Source of the DNA: an uncultured Elusimicrobiales bacterium
GTDB lineage: Bacteria > Elusimicrobiota > Elusimicrobia > Elusimicrobiales > Elusimicrobiaceae
Direction: 5' to 3'
NCBI GenBank assembly: GCA_944327085.1
Contig: CALVGG010000007.1
Span: 1 to 48,294 of the forward strand
DNA: 48,294 nt
Shown: positions 1 through 7,401 of the stretch, piece by piece
Position numbering within the stretch: position 1 is the stretch's first letter
Layout: the number at the start of each line of letters is the position of its first letter
Made by a program: the position numbers and the translations under genes
Notes under the pieces: model-generated
Told to the model about the DNA's origin: nothing
The model's database searches: none
What the model saw: the letters and a program-made list of their open reading frames with translations, nothing else

Positions 1-33
1 CTGCCAAGCCGGGCAATTCTTACGGTGTAAAAT

Positions 34-61
34 AACCGGGCCCGCTTACGCAAGCCCGGTT
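34..61 (-). terminator. Second copy of pgk terminator hairpin
   Basis: The stem aaccggg/cccggtt is followed on the minus strand by attttac. It is identical to the hairpin 112 bp away and part of the tandem repeat. Confidence 0.55.
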
Positions 62-145
62 TGTGAAACTAAATTTCTTTCCTAAAGGAATTTGCCGTCT
101 TATTTAGCTAGTCTGCCAAGCCGGGCAATTCTTACGGTGTAAAAT

Positions 146-173
146 AACCGGGCCCGCTTACGCAAGCCCGGTT
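146..173 (-). terminator. pgk terminator
   Basis: A seven-base-pair GC-rich stem aaccggg/cccggtt with a 14-nt loop lies about 40 bp past the pgk stop. On the minus strand it is followed by a short T run (atttt). Confidence 0.6.
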
Positions 174-211
174 TGTGAAACTAAATTTCGTTCCTAAAGG
201 AAATTGCCGTC

Positions 212-1411
212 TTATTTAGCCAAAGCTACCAAGCCGGGCAATTCTTTCCCTTCCACAAATTCCATGCTGGCGCCGCCGCCGGTGGAAACGTGGGAGAGTT
301 CCTTCTGGTTGAATTTGCCTTTTTTCAGCACGTTTACGCTGTCCCCGCCGCCGATGATGGTGGTGGCGCCGGCTTTGGTGGCGTCAATCATGGCTTGGGC
401 AATGGCAAAGCTGCCTTTGGCAAAATTCGGGAATTCAAACACACCCATAGGCCCGTTCCAGAAGATGGTTTTGCATTTGAGGAGTTCTTCGCGGAACGCA
501 GCAATGGTTTTCGGCCCGATATCCAAACCCATCAAATCCGCCGGGATGTTTACGTTATCTACGGCTACGGGTTCGGTGTTTTCGGCAAATTCTTTACCGC
601 AAACGTGGTCTACCGGCAATAAGATTTTTACGCCTTTTTCCTGGGCTTTGGCCAATACGGCTTTGGCTTCGGCTTCTTTTTCGGCGTCAAAGAGGGATTT
701 GCCGATTTCGGCCCCTTGTACTTTTAAGAAGGTATAAGCCATACCGCCGCCGATAACCAACACGTTTACTTTGTCCATCAAGTTATTGAGCAGCATGATT
801 TTGTCGGACACTTTGGCACCGCCTACTACAGCCGCAAACGGGCGGGCAGGGTTTTCCAAAGCTTTGCCTAAAAATTCCACTTCTTTCTGTACCAGGTAAC
901 CGGCGCAGGAAGGCAGGAACTGGGCCACGGCGCTGGTGGAAGCATGGGCGCGGTGTACGGTGCCGAAGGCTTCCTGCACAAACACTTCACCGTGTTTGGC
1001 CAGTTGTTTGGCAAATTCAACGTCGTTCTTTTCTTCTTCCGGGTGGAAGCGGAGGTTTTCCAAGAGTACAATTTCACCGTTTTTGGCGGCGTCCACTACT
1101 TTATCGGCTTCCGGGCCGATGCAGTCTTTGGCAAAGTGTACTTTTACGCCAAACAGTTTTTCCACTTCAGCGGCAACAGGGGCCAGGCTGAATTCCGGGC
1201 ATACTTTGCCCTTCGGGCGGCCCAAGTGCGCCATTAATACGATGCGGCAGTTGTTGTCTAACAGATGTTTAATGGTTTTTTCGGTAGCGACGATGCGTTT
1301 GTTATTGTCTACTTTACCGTCTTTGAGCGGTACGTTGTAATCCACGCGTACCAGCACTTTTTTATTTTTCAGGTCCATGTCCTGAATTTTTTTGATGCTG
1401 TCAAAATTCAT
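212..1411 (-). CDS. pgk: Phosphoglycerate kinase
   Basis: A cytoplasmic glycolytic enzyme that transfers phosphate between 1,3-bisphosphoglycerate and ADP to give ATP. The 399-aa length is usual for the bacterial family. Visible hallmarks are VRVDYNVPL near the N terminus (substrate loop, Tyr where Phe is common), AHLGRPKG, the ENLRFHPEEE segment, VVGGAKVSDKI, the WNGPMGVFE nucleotide region and the C-terminal GGGDSV and STGGGASMEF motifs. The start is supported by aaggag a few bases upstream. It is followed by a terminator that has been tandemly duplicated together with the last codons of this gene. No adjacent gapdh or tpi gene is visible in the window. Confidence 0.97.
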   Translation of the reverse strand: MNFDSIKKIQDMDLKNKKVLVRVDYNVPLKDGKVDNNKRIVATEKTIKHLLDNNCRIVLMAHLGRPKGKVCPEFSLAPVAAEVEKLFGVKVHFAKDCIGPEADKVVDAAKNGEIVLLENLRFHPEEEKNDVEFAKQLAKHGEVFVQEAFGTVHRAHASTSAVAQFLPSCAGYLVQKEVEFLGKALENPARPFAAVVGGAKVSDKIMLLNNLMDKVNVLVIGGGMAYTFLKVQGAEIGKSLFDAEKEAEAKAVLAKAQEKGVKILLPVDHVCGKEFAENTEPVAVDNVNIPADLMGLDIGPKTIAAFREELLKCKTIFWNGPMGVFEFPNFAKGSFAIAQAMIDATKAGATTIIGGGDSVNVLKKGKFNQKELSHVSTGGGASMEFVEGKELPGLVALAK

Positions 1412-1504
1412 ACTTTTACTGGCTCCTTTCTTAAAATAAATCCAAGGGCGTTTGCACGTCCATACTGCTTACCATTCTATTTTACAAAATTTAAATCCGC
1501 GCGT

Positions 1505-2227
1505 TTAATTATTCCGCGTGCGGCCCAACAGGCGCAGGATTTCAATATACAGCCAAATCAGCGTTACCAGCAAACCAAACCCGGCGTACCACTCCATATA
1601 TTTGGGGGCGCTGTAGGTACTGGTCATTTGGTCAATAAAATGGAAATCAAAAATAAAATTAAATGCAGCCACCGCGCAAATAAGCACATTTACGGCAATG
1701 GCCCACGGGGCGGCACTGGTAAAATAGCTTACGTTTACGCCAAACAGCATAAGCACCAAAGAAATAATATAAAACAAGCTGATGCCTATGGTTGCGCTTA
1801 AAATACCGATTAATAAACCGCGGGTGGGTTTAATAATGCCCGTTCTGTACAGTACCAGCATGGTAAAAAATACCAGCATGGTAACCGATACCGCCTGCAT
1901 TACAATGCCCGGCATTTGCTGGTTAAACGCGCTGGATATTGTGCCCAGCAGCAGTCCTTCCATAAAGGCGTATACCGGGGCCAAAAAAGGCGCGGTAAGC
2001 GGTTTAAAGCTAATAATTAAGCCCACCACCAGGGCGCCGATGGCGCACGGGGTGATTAACGCGGCGGCCTGTGCGCTGCCCCACGTTAAAAAGGCGCCCA
2101 CCACACAAAGCAGCAGCAAGAAGAACGTTTTGTTGATGGTGCCTTGCAAAGTCATTTGTTGGCCGACGGACACATTATCCTGTGCGCGGCGGAAGGCATT
2201 TTCGTTAAATACTGGGTTTGTTGCCAT
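1505..2227 (-). CDS. Bax inhibitor-1/YccA-family membrane protein
   Basis: A 240-aa polytopic inner-membrane protein with about seven hydrophobic segments starting near residue 33. The N terminus (NPVFNENAFRRAQ then MTLQGTINKTFFLLLL) is the recognisable signature of the bacterial YccA/BI-1 branch. The family has been linked to calcium leak and to modulation of membrane proteolysis, but the bacterial role is not settled. A GAGGGGG ribosome site and a TATAAT box lie upstream. No clear terminator separates it from pgk 94 bp downstream, so read-through into pgk is possible. Confidence 0.85.
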   Translation of the reverse strand: MATNPVFNENAFRRAQDNVSVGQQMTLQGTINKTFFLLLLCVVGAFLTWGSAQAAALITPCAIGALVVGLIISFKPLTAPFLAPVYAFMEGLLLGTISSAFNQQMPGIVMQAVSVTMLVFFTMLVLYRTGIIKPTRGLLIGILSATIGISLFYIISLVLMLFGVNVSYFTSAAPWAIAVNVLICAVAAFNFIFDFHFIDQMTSTYSAPKYMEWYAGFGLLVTLIWLYIEILRLLGRTRNN

Positions 2228-2255
2228 AAAATCCCCCTCTGTTTAAGATAAAATT

Positions 2256-2283
2256 ATTATAGTAAATTTCTGGCCTTACCCAA
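2256..2283 (-). promoter_or_regulatory. Promoter of the Bax-inhibitor-like gene
   Basis: On the minus strand TTGGGT and TATAAT are separated by 16 bp, about 30 bp before the start codon. Confidence 0.5.
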
Positions 2284-2284
2284 T

Positions 2285-2313
2285 AAAAAACCTCTCTTAA
2301 AAAGAGAGGTTTT
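2285..2313 (-). terminator. Terminator after the secreted paralog at 2330-3010
   Basis: The near-perfect stem aaaacctctctt/aagagaggtttt with a short A loop ends in a T run on the minus strand. Confidence 0.8.
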
Positions 2314-2329
2314 GCGGTAAAAAGGTTTT

Positions 2330-3010
2330 TTAACGGGCCTGCAGGGCTTTAAAATCTTTGGGATTCATATTTTCCTTTAACCAGGCAGCCAATTGCGAAG
2401 AGGGTGTTTGGCCCGGAAAAATCTCCGCAAATTCTTCCAGTATAAATGTGTTATCCTGCGGGGTTAAACCTAAAAAAGCGGGCACGGTGATATTTTTGAA
2501 TATTTCCGTTACTGGCGCGCTGAGCACGCGCGGGGCATTGATGCCTTGGGTTGCCTGGGCTTGGGTGCGGTAGGGCACCCGGGGCAGCATTTGGTAAAGG
2601 GCAAAATCCCCTTTGCGTTTAAAGTTTTTGGCGTAAAAATCGTGATGTTTGTATAACACCTTGCGGTTTTTGTAAGAAAGGACAATCTCAATATAAAAAT
2701 TTTTAGCCGGGCCTTGCAGGGTTTGGGCGCAGTCTTCCCCCAATAACAGCAGGCCTTTTTTATTTAATGCCAGGGCTTTGCAGTTTTTTTGTGCTACAAT
2801 TTCCCTCAGGCCGCGGTATTGGCCGGTGGCGCAGGTAATAAATACGTCCAGCACGGCGCGGCTGTCTATATGCCAGGCCAGCTGTTGCCGGCGGGCCTGT
2901 GCCGTTTTGTGGAGAAGGGTATCTTCCAGCTTTTGGGGTTGTGCCCCGGCGGTTAGTGCACAGGCCAGCAGGCAGCTGCAGAATAGGGTTGTAAAAACGG
3001 TTTTATTCAT
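2330..3010 (-). CDS. Secreted paralog 1 of a six-gene tandem family
   Basis: A 226-aa protein with an N-terminal signal peptide (MNKTVFTTLFCSCLLACALTAGA). I do not recognise a named family. It shares with its neighbours a motif of the form C-x-A-L-x-L...LLLL-x3-C (CKALALNKKGLLLLGEDC), a following beta-strand-like segment (IEIVLSYKN) and a Y-x-M/I-L-P strand (YQMLPRV). The Cys pair and hydrophobic spacing resemble the region around the catalytic His of trypsin-like proteases, but Asp stands where TAAHC has His, so catalysis is not expected. It starts 19 bp after the preceding paralog stops, with a poor ribosome site, and is probably co-transcribed with it. Confidence 0.7.
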   Translation of the reverse strand: MNKTVFTTLFCSCLLACALTAGAQPQKLEDTLLHKTAQARRQQLAWHIDSRAVLDVFITCATGQYRGLREIVAQKNCKALALNKKGLLLLGEDCAQTLQGPAKNFYIEIVLSYKNRKVLYKHHDFYAKNFKRKGDFALYQMLPRVPYRTQAQATQGINAPRVLSAPVTEIFKNITVPAFLGLTPQDNTFILEEFAEIFPGQTPSSQLAAWLKENMNPKDFKALQAR

Positions 3011-3029
3011 AGAATGAGCGGGTTGCGTA

Positions 3030-3644
3030 TTAATATAAGTGTAAAGATTTTACCGTTTTGGCTTTGGGCATAAAGTTTAACAGCTTGGCGGCTTGTTCGG
3101 CGGTGATTTCACTGCCGTTGGCAAAAAGTTGTTGCAAAGCCGTCTTTACCGCCGCGGAACGCACCGGCAGAGCAAACAGGATAAACTGGTCTTTGGATAC
3201 AAAATCCCGGCGGGCGGCGTTATCGGTGCGGTAGTAGAGCGGGAAACCGATATCTTCCGCTTTTACGTTCTGTTCCCAGTTGTCATAATTGCCCAGGCTT
3301 TTTAAATCCACAAACAAGACGATTTGATTGTTCTTTGCAGCGTTGTTAATGGCGGGCAGGCAGTCCTTTTTAATGGCCAGGGTGCCTTTGGCGTTTAATA
3401 ACAGGGCAGAGCAGGTGGTTTGCACTTGCAATGTGCCGGACTGCACTTCGCGGGCTCCTTTGGGGTTTACGTAATCTTCCTGTTTATAGTAAGTGATGGT
3501 TACGTTTACGGGGGCTTTATCGTAAATGATTTGTTTTTGGGCTTCTTTGGCTTTTTGTGTTAAAGTTTTGTTTAAATCTTTTTGAGCCCAAGACGCAGGC
3601 GCACATACGGCTACGGCTAAAAGCAGCATAATCAGTTTTTTCAT
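3030..3644 (-). CDS. Secreted paralog 2 of the tandem family
   Basis: A 204-aa protein starting at MKKLIMLLLAVAVCAPASWAQ, which is a signal peptide. This ATG is preferred over an upstream in-frame ATG at 3707 because ggaga sits just before it and a promoter lies between the two. The conserved core reads CSALLLNAKGTLAIKKDC, then VLFVDLKSLGNYDNW, then the strand FILFALPV. The same LGNY-type segment recurs in paralog 3. The second Cys is preceded by KD rather than by the AH of an active trypsin-like protease. Function is unknown. It is likely the first gene of a two-gene unit with the paralog at 2330. Confidence 0.72.
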   Translation of the reverse strand: MKKLIMLLLAVAVCAPASWAQKDLNKTLTQKAKEAQKQIIYDKAPVNVTITYYKQEDYVNPKGAREVQSGTLQVQTTCSALLLNAKGTLAIKKDCLPAINNAAKNNQIVLFVDLKSLGNYDNWEQNVKAEDIGFPLYYRTDNAARRDFVSKDQFILFALPVRSAAVKTALQQLFANGSEITAEQAAKLLNFMPKAKTVKSLHLY

Positions 3645-3678
3645 AGTTTCTCCTTTAAAAACTTCCTTTGTTATTTTT

Positions 3679-3724
3679 ATTCTATCGGTTTTGTATTGGG
3701 GAAACAAGGGTCATTGTACCCAGC
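3679..3724 (-). promoter_or_regulatory. Promoter with operator-like element, paralog 2
   Basis: On the minus strand TTGTTT-17 bp-TAGAAT. The -35 box overlaps a 21-bp element (3704-3724) that matches 18 of 21 bases of the element at 5881-5901, in the same register to the -35 box. Confidence 0.65.
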
Positions 3725-3745
3725 CTGTTATAGGCCTTTGGGCCT

Positions 3746-3774
3746 AAAAAAACCGCCTTTGGGGCGGCTTTTTT
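3746..3774 (-). terminator. Terminator after secreted paralog 3
   Basis: On the minus strand the stem aagccgcc/ggcggttt (one G-T pair) is followed by a T run directly after the stop codon. Confidence 0.8.
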
Positions 3775-3777
3775 AGG

Positions 3778-4896
3778 TTAAGGCAACATATCCAGCGCCC
3801 TTTGTATGCGCGGGGCATAATCCGTAAGCCACAAGTCCGCAATGGTATGGCGGGCAAATAATTTTTGTACTTGCGGGCTGTTTAAAGTTTTGTAAACGGG
3901 TTTCCCGGCCGGAAGGCTGAGGTTAACCCCAAAGGCCTGGGCCATGGTGAGCCAAAATTTTTGTGCGGGCAGCGGGGGTTGGGCGGAATAGAAAGGTTTG
4001 CCGTTTTCATAATTGCCCAGGCCGGGCATGGTTACGTAAAGGCAGATGTTTTCTTCCTGCACGCCGGAGCGTTTGATGTCTTCTATGTATTGGAAAGCGG
4101 CGCCTTCGTCGGTCCCGCCGTTATCGGCCAAAATAACGGCGCCTTTGGGGCTGGCAATAAAGCCTTTGGCCGGGAACGGCGCATTTAAAAATCCGATACA
4201 GTCTTTCACGTCCGCCTGTACGCGGAAGTGTTCTACATAATCGGCAATGTCTTTTTGAAGCTGAGCCAGAAATTTTTTATAAGGGGCCACTTCGGCCGCG
4301 GAATAATTTAAGGTGCTTTCCGTACGCGGCAGGGTAACCTGGCTGGTCGGGGCCGGCAAACTGCGAAACAGCTGCACCAATTCCCCCTCCCGAACGTTTA
4401 ACGGCGCCAAATTGCGCAAAGCCTCCAGCGGCTGCGCCTCCTGCAGCGGTATTTGATAAATGGCGTACCCGTTTTTTAATACTTTAAAATTTTTGGGGTA
4501 GGCGCGCCCAAGGTAAAAGAAACCTTGCCCTTTATATTGGCCTTTGGTAAAGCGGCCCAGGGCTTTCATATCCACGCGGATGGAAACCGGTGCTTGTTCC
4601 GTATAGGCGGTGGCCAGGGCTTCCGTGCAGGGGTTATCTAAAAGCAGGGCGGTTTTGCCCTGTAACAAGGCACTGCAGGATACCGTCCAATAGCGGTGGG
4701 GCAGGTCAGCCTCCAGGGTTACGCGGGCAATGCGCGCGGCGTGGTTTTTTAAGATAGAATCGGCCGAAGCCCCGGCGGTTTTAGGGGCTTGTTTTTCAAC
4801 GGCCTGCTGAAGTGTTTGGGTGATTTCGGCCGGTGCGGCGGTTAAACAAAGCGGTGCGGCTAACAAAAAGGCAAAAAAGGCAGAAATTTTGTACAT
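3778..4896 (-). CDS. Secreted paralog 3, two-module form
   Basis: A 372-aa secreted protein (signal peptide to about residue 21). It is nearly twice the size of its shorter neighbours because the shared module occurs twice. The first copy, about residues 60-160, has CSALLQGKTALLLDNPC, IRVDMKALGRF and YAIYQIPL. The second, about residues 230-330, starts with CIGFLNAPFPAKGFIA and contains ICLYVTMPGLGNYENG, very close to the FVDLKSLGNYDNW stretch of paralog 2. The second module lacks the second conserved Cys. The start has a strong AAGGAGGG ribosome site and its own TATAAT promoter. Function is unknown; internal duplication is read from the sequence. Confidence 0.72.
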   Translation of the reverse strand: MYKISAFFAFLLAAPLCLTAAPAEITQTLQQAVEKQAPKTAGASADSILKNHAARIARVTLEADLPHRYWTVSCSALLQGKTALLLDNPCTEALATAYTEQAPVSIRVDMKALGRFTKGQYKGQGFFYLGRAYPKNFKVLKNGYAIYQIPLQEAQPLEALRNLAPLNVREGELVQLFRSLPAPTSQVTLPRTESTLNYSAAEVAPYKKFLAQLQKDIADYVEHFRVQADVKDCIGFLNAPFPAKGFIASPKGAVILADNGGTDEGAAFQYIEDIKRSGVQEENICLYVTMPGLGNYENGKPFYSAQPPLPAQKFWLTMAQAFGVNLSLPAGKPVYKTLNSPQVQKLFARHTIADLWLTDYAPRIQRALDMLP

Positions 4897-4915
4897 ATAC
4901 CCTCCTTAAATATAT

Positions 4916-4943
4916 ATTATAACCCTTTTTTGCAAAATAACAA
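4916..4943 (-). promoter_or_regulatory. Promoter of secreted paralog 3
   Basis: On the minus strand TTGTTA-16 bp-TATAAT. The -35 box abuts the terminator of the preceding gene. Confidence 0.65.
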
Positions 4944-4965
4944 AAACCCCCGCTGTGGCGGGGGT
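4942..4965 (-). terminator. Terminator after secreted paralog 4
   Basis: The stem acccccgc/gcgggggt with a four-base loop is followed by TTTTT on the minus strand. Confidence 0.8.
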
Positions 4966-4976
4966 GTGAATAAAAA

Positions 4977-5825
4977 TTATTTAAAAAAACTTTCTGTTAC
5001 TATTTTGTTTTGTAATCGCTTCCAGCTGTTGGGCGATACGTGTTTTTGCAAAAAGGGTATCAGGCTTTTGTTTAGCGGACGGTAAAAAAATCCGCTCCCC
5101 AGATCCGTTCCGTCGGGCTCGGCCTGGTTAAAGCCGGCTAAGAATTCCATGCCCAGCTTTTTGGTGCTAAAGAAGAAGGCCGGGTCTCCTGTTTGGGCTT
5201 GCGTGGGGAGGAAAAAACAGCCGTTTTTGTTGCATACTTGTTTTACTTGAAATATTTTGCTGTTGCGCCCCCACAGTAAGCCTTCTTTGTTGACAGCGGC
5301 TTGGGTGAACATGCGGGTGGAGGGTTGCGTCATAATAAACAAATTGGCGTTGGGTTTGCCGGCCAGTGTTTCCACGGTTTTAGCGTCAGCGGGGTTGGCC
5401 TCAATGAGAATGGTTTTGGAGGCGGCATCTTCAAAAAAGGCTTTGGCGGGGCGGCCGTTAATTTCTATGGAGGTTATTTTGCGGTATGCCACTTTGCGGC
5501 AGGTAGCCTCGCCGTTATGGTCCCGGCAGGTGGCGTTTTCGTCCAAGCCTTTGCAGGTTTGAGATGCTAGCAGATAGTTGGGGTCTATTAACACGGCAGT
5601 GCAGGTTTTGTTTAAAATATTGTCTTTGCCCACTTGGTTTTCAAAACGGGCTTGTACGCGCAGGGTGATTGGAAAAACAGCATCTAAATGGGAACGGGTA
5701 GACGGATAAATAGCCGCCTGCGCCTGCTGCGTTTTGGATTGCAATACCGTTTGTAAAGGTTCCGCCTGGGCTAAGGTAACAAGGGTTGCAGCCGCAAGCA
5801 TAAAAAGGCCGGAAAAAAGTTTCAT
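4977..5825 (-). CDS. Secreted paralog 4, closest to a trypsin-like fold
   Basis: A 282-aa protein with a signal peptide (MKLFSGLFMLAAATLVTLAQA). The segment CTAVLIDPNYLLASQTC lines up with the CSGVLIxxxxVLTAAHC region of S1-type serine proteases, but Thr replaces the catalytic His. Further on, TGDPAFFF with a trailing GMEFLAGF resembles the GDSGGPL...GI block with Pro in place of the catalytic Ser. Extra Cys pairs (CRDHNGEATC, CNKNGC) suggest disulphides. The likely reading is a secreted pseudoprotease of chymotrypsin fold. This is inference from motif spacing only. It has its own promoter with the shared operator-like element and its own terminator. Confidence 0.7.
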   Translation of the reverse strand: MKLFSGLFMLAAATLVTLAQAEPLQTVLQSKTQQAQAAIYPSTRSHLDAVFPITLRVQARFENQVGKDNILNKTCTAVLIDPNYLLASQTCKGLDENATCRDHNGEATCRKVAYRKITSIEINGRPAKAFFEDAASKTILIEANPADAKTVETLAGKPNANLFIMTQPSTRMFTQAAVNKEGLLWGRNSKIFQVKQVCNKNGCFFLPTQAQTGDPAFFFSTKKLGMEFLAGFNQAEPDGTDLGSGFFYRPLNKSLIPFLQKHVSPNSWKRLQNKIVTESFFK

Positions 5826-5855
5826 ACAGGATCTCCTTAAGTATTATTTATCTTC

Positions 5856-5901
5856 ATAGTAGCTAAATAAACTTTTGCCCACAAGGGCCCTTGTGCCCAG
5901 C
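5856..5901 (-). promoter_or_regulatory. Promoter with perfect palindrome, paralog 4
   Basis: On the minus strand TTGTGG-17 bp-TACTAT. The -35 box lies inside a perfect 16-bp palindrome, CACAAGGGCCCTTGTG (5880-5895), within the element shared with 3704-3724. This placement is typical of an operator. Confidence 0.7.
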
Positions 5902-5941
5902 GGGCTCTGGGTCTTTTGGCCCTTAGAGCCCTGTATAAAAC

Positions 5942-5968
5942 AAAAAACCCGCCGAAAGGCGGGTTTTT
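5942..5968 (-). terminator. Terminator after secreted paralog 5
   Basis: The stem aaaaacccgcc/ggcgggttttt with a GAAA-type loop region is a strong rho-independent signal on the minus strand. Confidence 0.85.
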
Positions 5969-5983
5969 GTAAATTGCTGGGTT

Positions 5984-6502
5984 TTATTTTTCTAAGATTG
6001 CACGCGCCATATGTTCGGAAAAGGGAGAAATTCCTTTAATGGCCTTGGCAAATTTACCTTTGGGGTTTACTTTAATACTGTAAACATACAACATGGGTTT
6101 GCCGTCTTCGTGCGAAGCGTACATGTCTTTCCCGGCGTTATTATTGCTGGAGTAAAAACCCTTGCCAAAAGAGCTTAAATCCACACGAACGGACACCGGG
6201 GCTAAGTTACCTTCCACATCCCCTTCCCCGATAATATCCACCATGCGGCTGGCGTTTTCGTCCAGCAAGATGTCTGCCTGGGTAAGGCTGCTGTTTACGC
6301 GCAATATCACCCCATAGGCCTGCACCGGTTCCAGCCCCTTGGCGGAAATGACAACCGGCACTTTGCGGGAGGCTTTCTTTTGGGCAACCTGCGCTTTGGC
6401 CTTGGCTTTTTGCTCTATTACCTTTCCTTGCGATACCTGTGCCTGCACAGGCAAAGCCGCACAAATACTTAATGCAAACATAACAGCAATCAGTTTTTTC
6501 AT
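5984..6502 (-). CDS. Secreted paralog 5, shortest and lacking the Cys pair
   Basis: A 172-aa protein with a signal peptide (MKKLIAVMFALSICAALPVQA). After a Lys/Ala/Gln-rich stretch it keeps the family layout: a hydrophobic strand (YGVILRVNSSLTQADILLDE), a polar segment, VSVRVDLSSFGKGFYSS, and a final strand (MLYVYSIKV). Both conserved cysteines are absent, unlike in the other five members. The start is supported by GAGGAG and a TTGAAA/TATAAT promoter. Function is unknown. Membership is judged from order and the VDL-S-FG segment and is less sure than for the others. Confidence 0.62.
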   Translation of the reverse strand: MKKLIAVMFALSICAALPVQAQVSQGKVIEQKAKAKAQVAQKKASRKVPVVISAKGLEPVQAYGVILRVNSSLTQADILLDENASRMVDIIGEGDVEGNLAPVSVRVDLSSFGKGFYSSNNNAGKDMYASHEDGKPMLYVYSIKVNPKGKFAKAIKGISPFSEHMARAILEK

Positions 6503-6533
6503 ATTAAATCTCCTCTACCAACTGTTCTATTAT

Positions 6534-6561
6534 ATTATAGAAAATAAAAAGTTGGTTTCAA
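6534..6561 (-). promoter_or_regulatory. Promoter of secreted paralog 5
   Basis: On the minus strand TTGAAA-16 bp-TATAAT, with the -35 box a few bases past the stop of the preceding gene. No palindrome like those of paralogs 2 and 4 is seen. Confidence 0.7.
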
Positions 6562-6565
6562 GGGG

Positions 6566-7270
6566 TTAATAGAAGCCTTCCACTTTGGCCGAGAAATGAT
6601 CCGGCAGAGAATCGCTCATCCGTTCACGTTTATTTTGGGGTTGTTTCGGGTCAAACAAACTGCCGAGAGAAAAAGGCACAATGTACTTTTTCCCCTCCAC
6701 CAGCCAGCGGTCCCGCTTGGCTACAAAGATGGGAGATTTTAAAGCCGGCATTTGTTCTTTTACGGATTGCGTAAGCGGGATAACCGCCAGGGCGTAGTTG
6801 TCTTTCAATACAATGGTGTTTCTGGGGTAGTTGGTAATTTTTAACACGCGCCCGGGCAGTATATTATTTAAATCAACGGAGAATGCCAATTTGTCTTTGG
6901 TGTGAAACAAAGCTTTGCGGCAGTCTTCATTTAATAAAATCGTGCCGTTATTATCTAATAATAACGCTTGGCAATTATCGGAATAAGTTTTATTGTAATT
7001 AATGGCTTTGTAGGATTGCGGCGCAAAACGGATTTGCACCACGGCCTGCGGGTTGATGCGGTAGGCGCGCATTTGGCCTTCTTGCTGTTGGGTAGCGTCT
7101 TTTGCTTGCAATTGGCGGATTAAAGCCTGTTTGAGTTTCTTGTCTATATCGGTTTGGGTTTCTTGGAAAGCGGGGCTTAAAAGCAGTTCTTTCCAGCTGA
7201 TTTTATTTTGGGCAAACAACGGCTGGGCCCCCATTACGGCGGCAACTAACACTATAATCCATTTTTTCAT
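6566..7270 (-). CDS. Secreted paralog 6 of the tandem family
   Basis: A 234-aa protein with a signal peptide (MKKWIIVLVAAVMGAQPLFA). The core motif CQALLLDNNGTILLNEDC is followed by LAFSVDLNNILPGR and YALAVIPL, matching the order in paralogs 1-3. Asp precedes the second Cys, so the His of a trypsin-like triad is again missing. The C-terminal third is basic and lacks obvious domains. It is the first gene of the array after the groEL terminator. No terminator separates it from paralog 5, although paralog 5 has a promoter of its own. Confidence 0.7.
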   Translation of the reverse strand: MKKWIIVLVAAVMGAQPLFAQNKISWKELLLSPAFQETQTDIDKKLKQALIRQLQAKDATQQQEGQMRAYRINPQAVVQIRFAPQSYKAINYNKTYSDNCQALLLDNNGTILLNEDCRKALFHTKDKLAFSVDLNNILPGRVLKITNYPRNTIVLKDNYALAVIPLTQSVKEQMPALKSPIFVAKRDRWLVEGKKYIVPFSLGSLFDPKQPQNKRERMSDSLPDHFSAKVEGFY

Positions 7271-7351
7271 AGGCAGATTCCTTATTAAAAGAAGATTGGA
7301 TAACTACCTTTTTATTTTAACCTAAACAGACATTATTGTAAAGAAATATGT

Positions 7352-7381
7352 AAAAAAGCCCGGGTTGTGCCCGGGCTTTTT
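7352..7381. terminator. groEL terminator
   Basis: The stem agcccggg/cccgggct with four-base loop ttgt has A and T runs on both sides. It could act in either direction. Confidence 0.85.
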
Positions 7382-7401
7382 AAACTGTTACGGGGTAAGA
7401 A

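Larger units (their letters stand above)
1..247. repeat. 112-bp tandem repeat derived from the pgk 3' end
   Basis: Bases 1-112 recur from 113 to about 214 with two mismatches. Each unit holds the last codons of pgk (ccaagccgggcaattctt), the pgk terminator hairpin and a short spacer. The genuine pgk tail at 229-246 is the third occurrence of the coding part. On the minus strand the order is pgk, terminator, pgk-tail copy, terminator, pgk-tail copy. The window begins exactly at a unit boundary, so further copies may lie to the left, or this may be a contig edge. Confidence 0.9.

Noticed and set aside
204-737. Long plus-strand frames opposite pgk
   Set aside because: They are antisense to a well-supported enzyme and have no family features.
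5881-5935. Rho-independent terminator upstream of paralog 4
   Set aside because: The GC-rich inverted repeats lack a T run and overlap the promoter, so an operator is a better reading.
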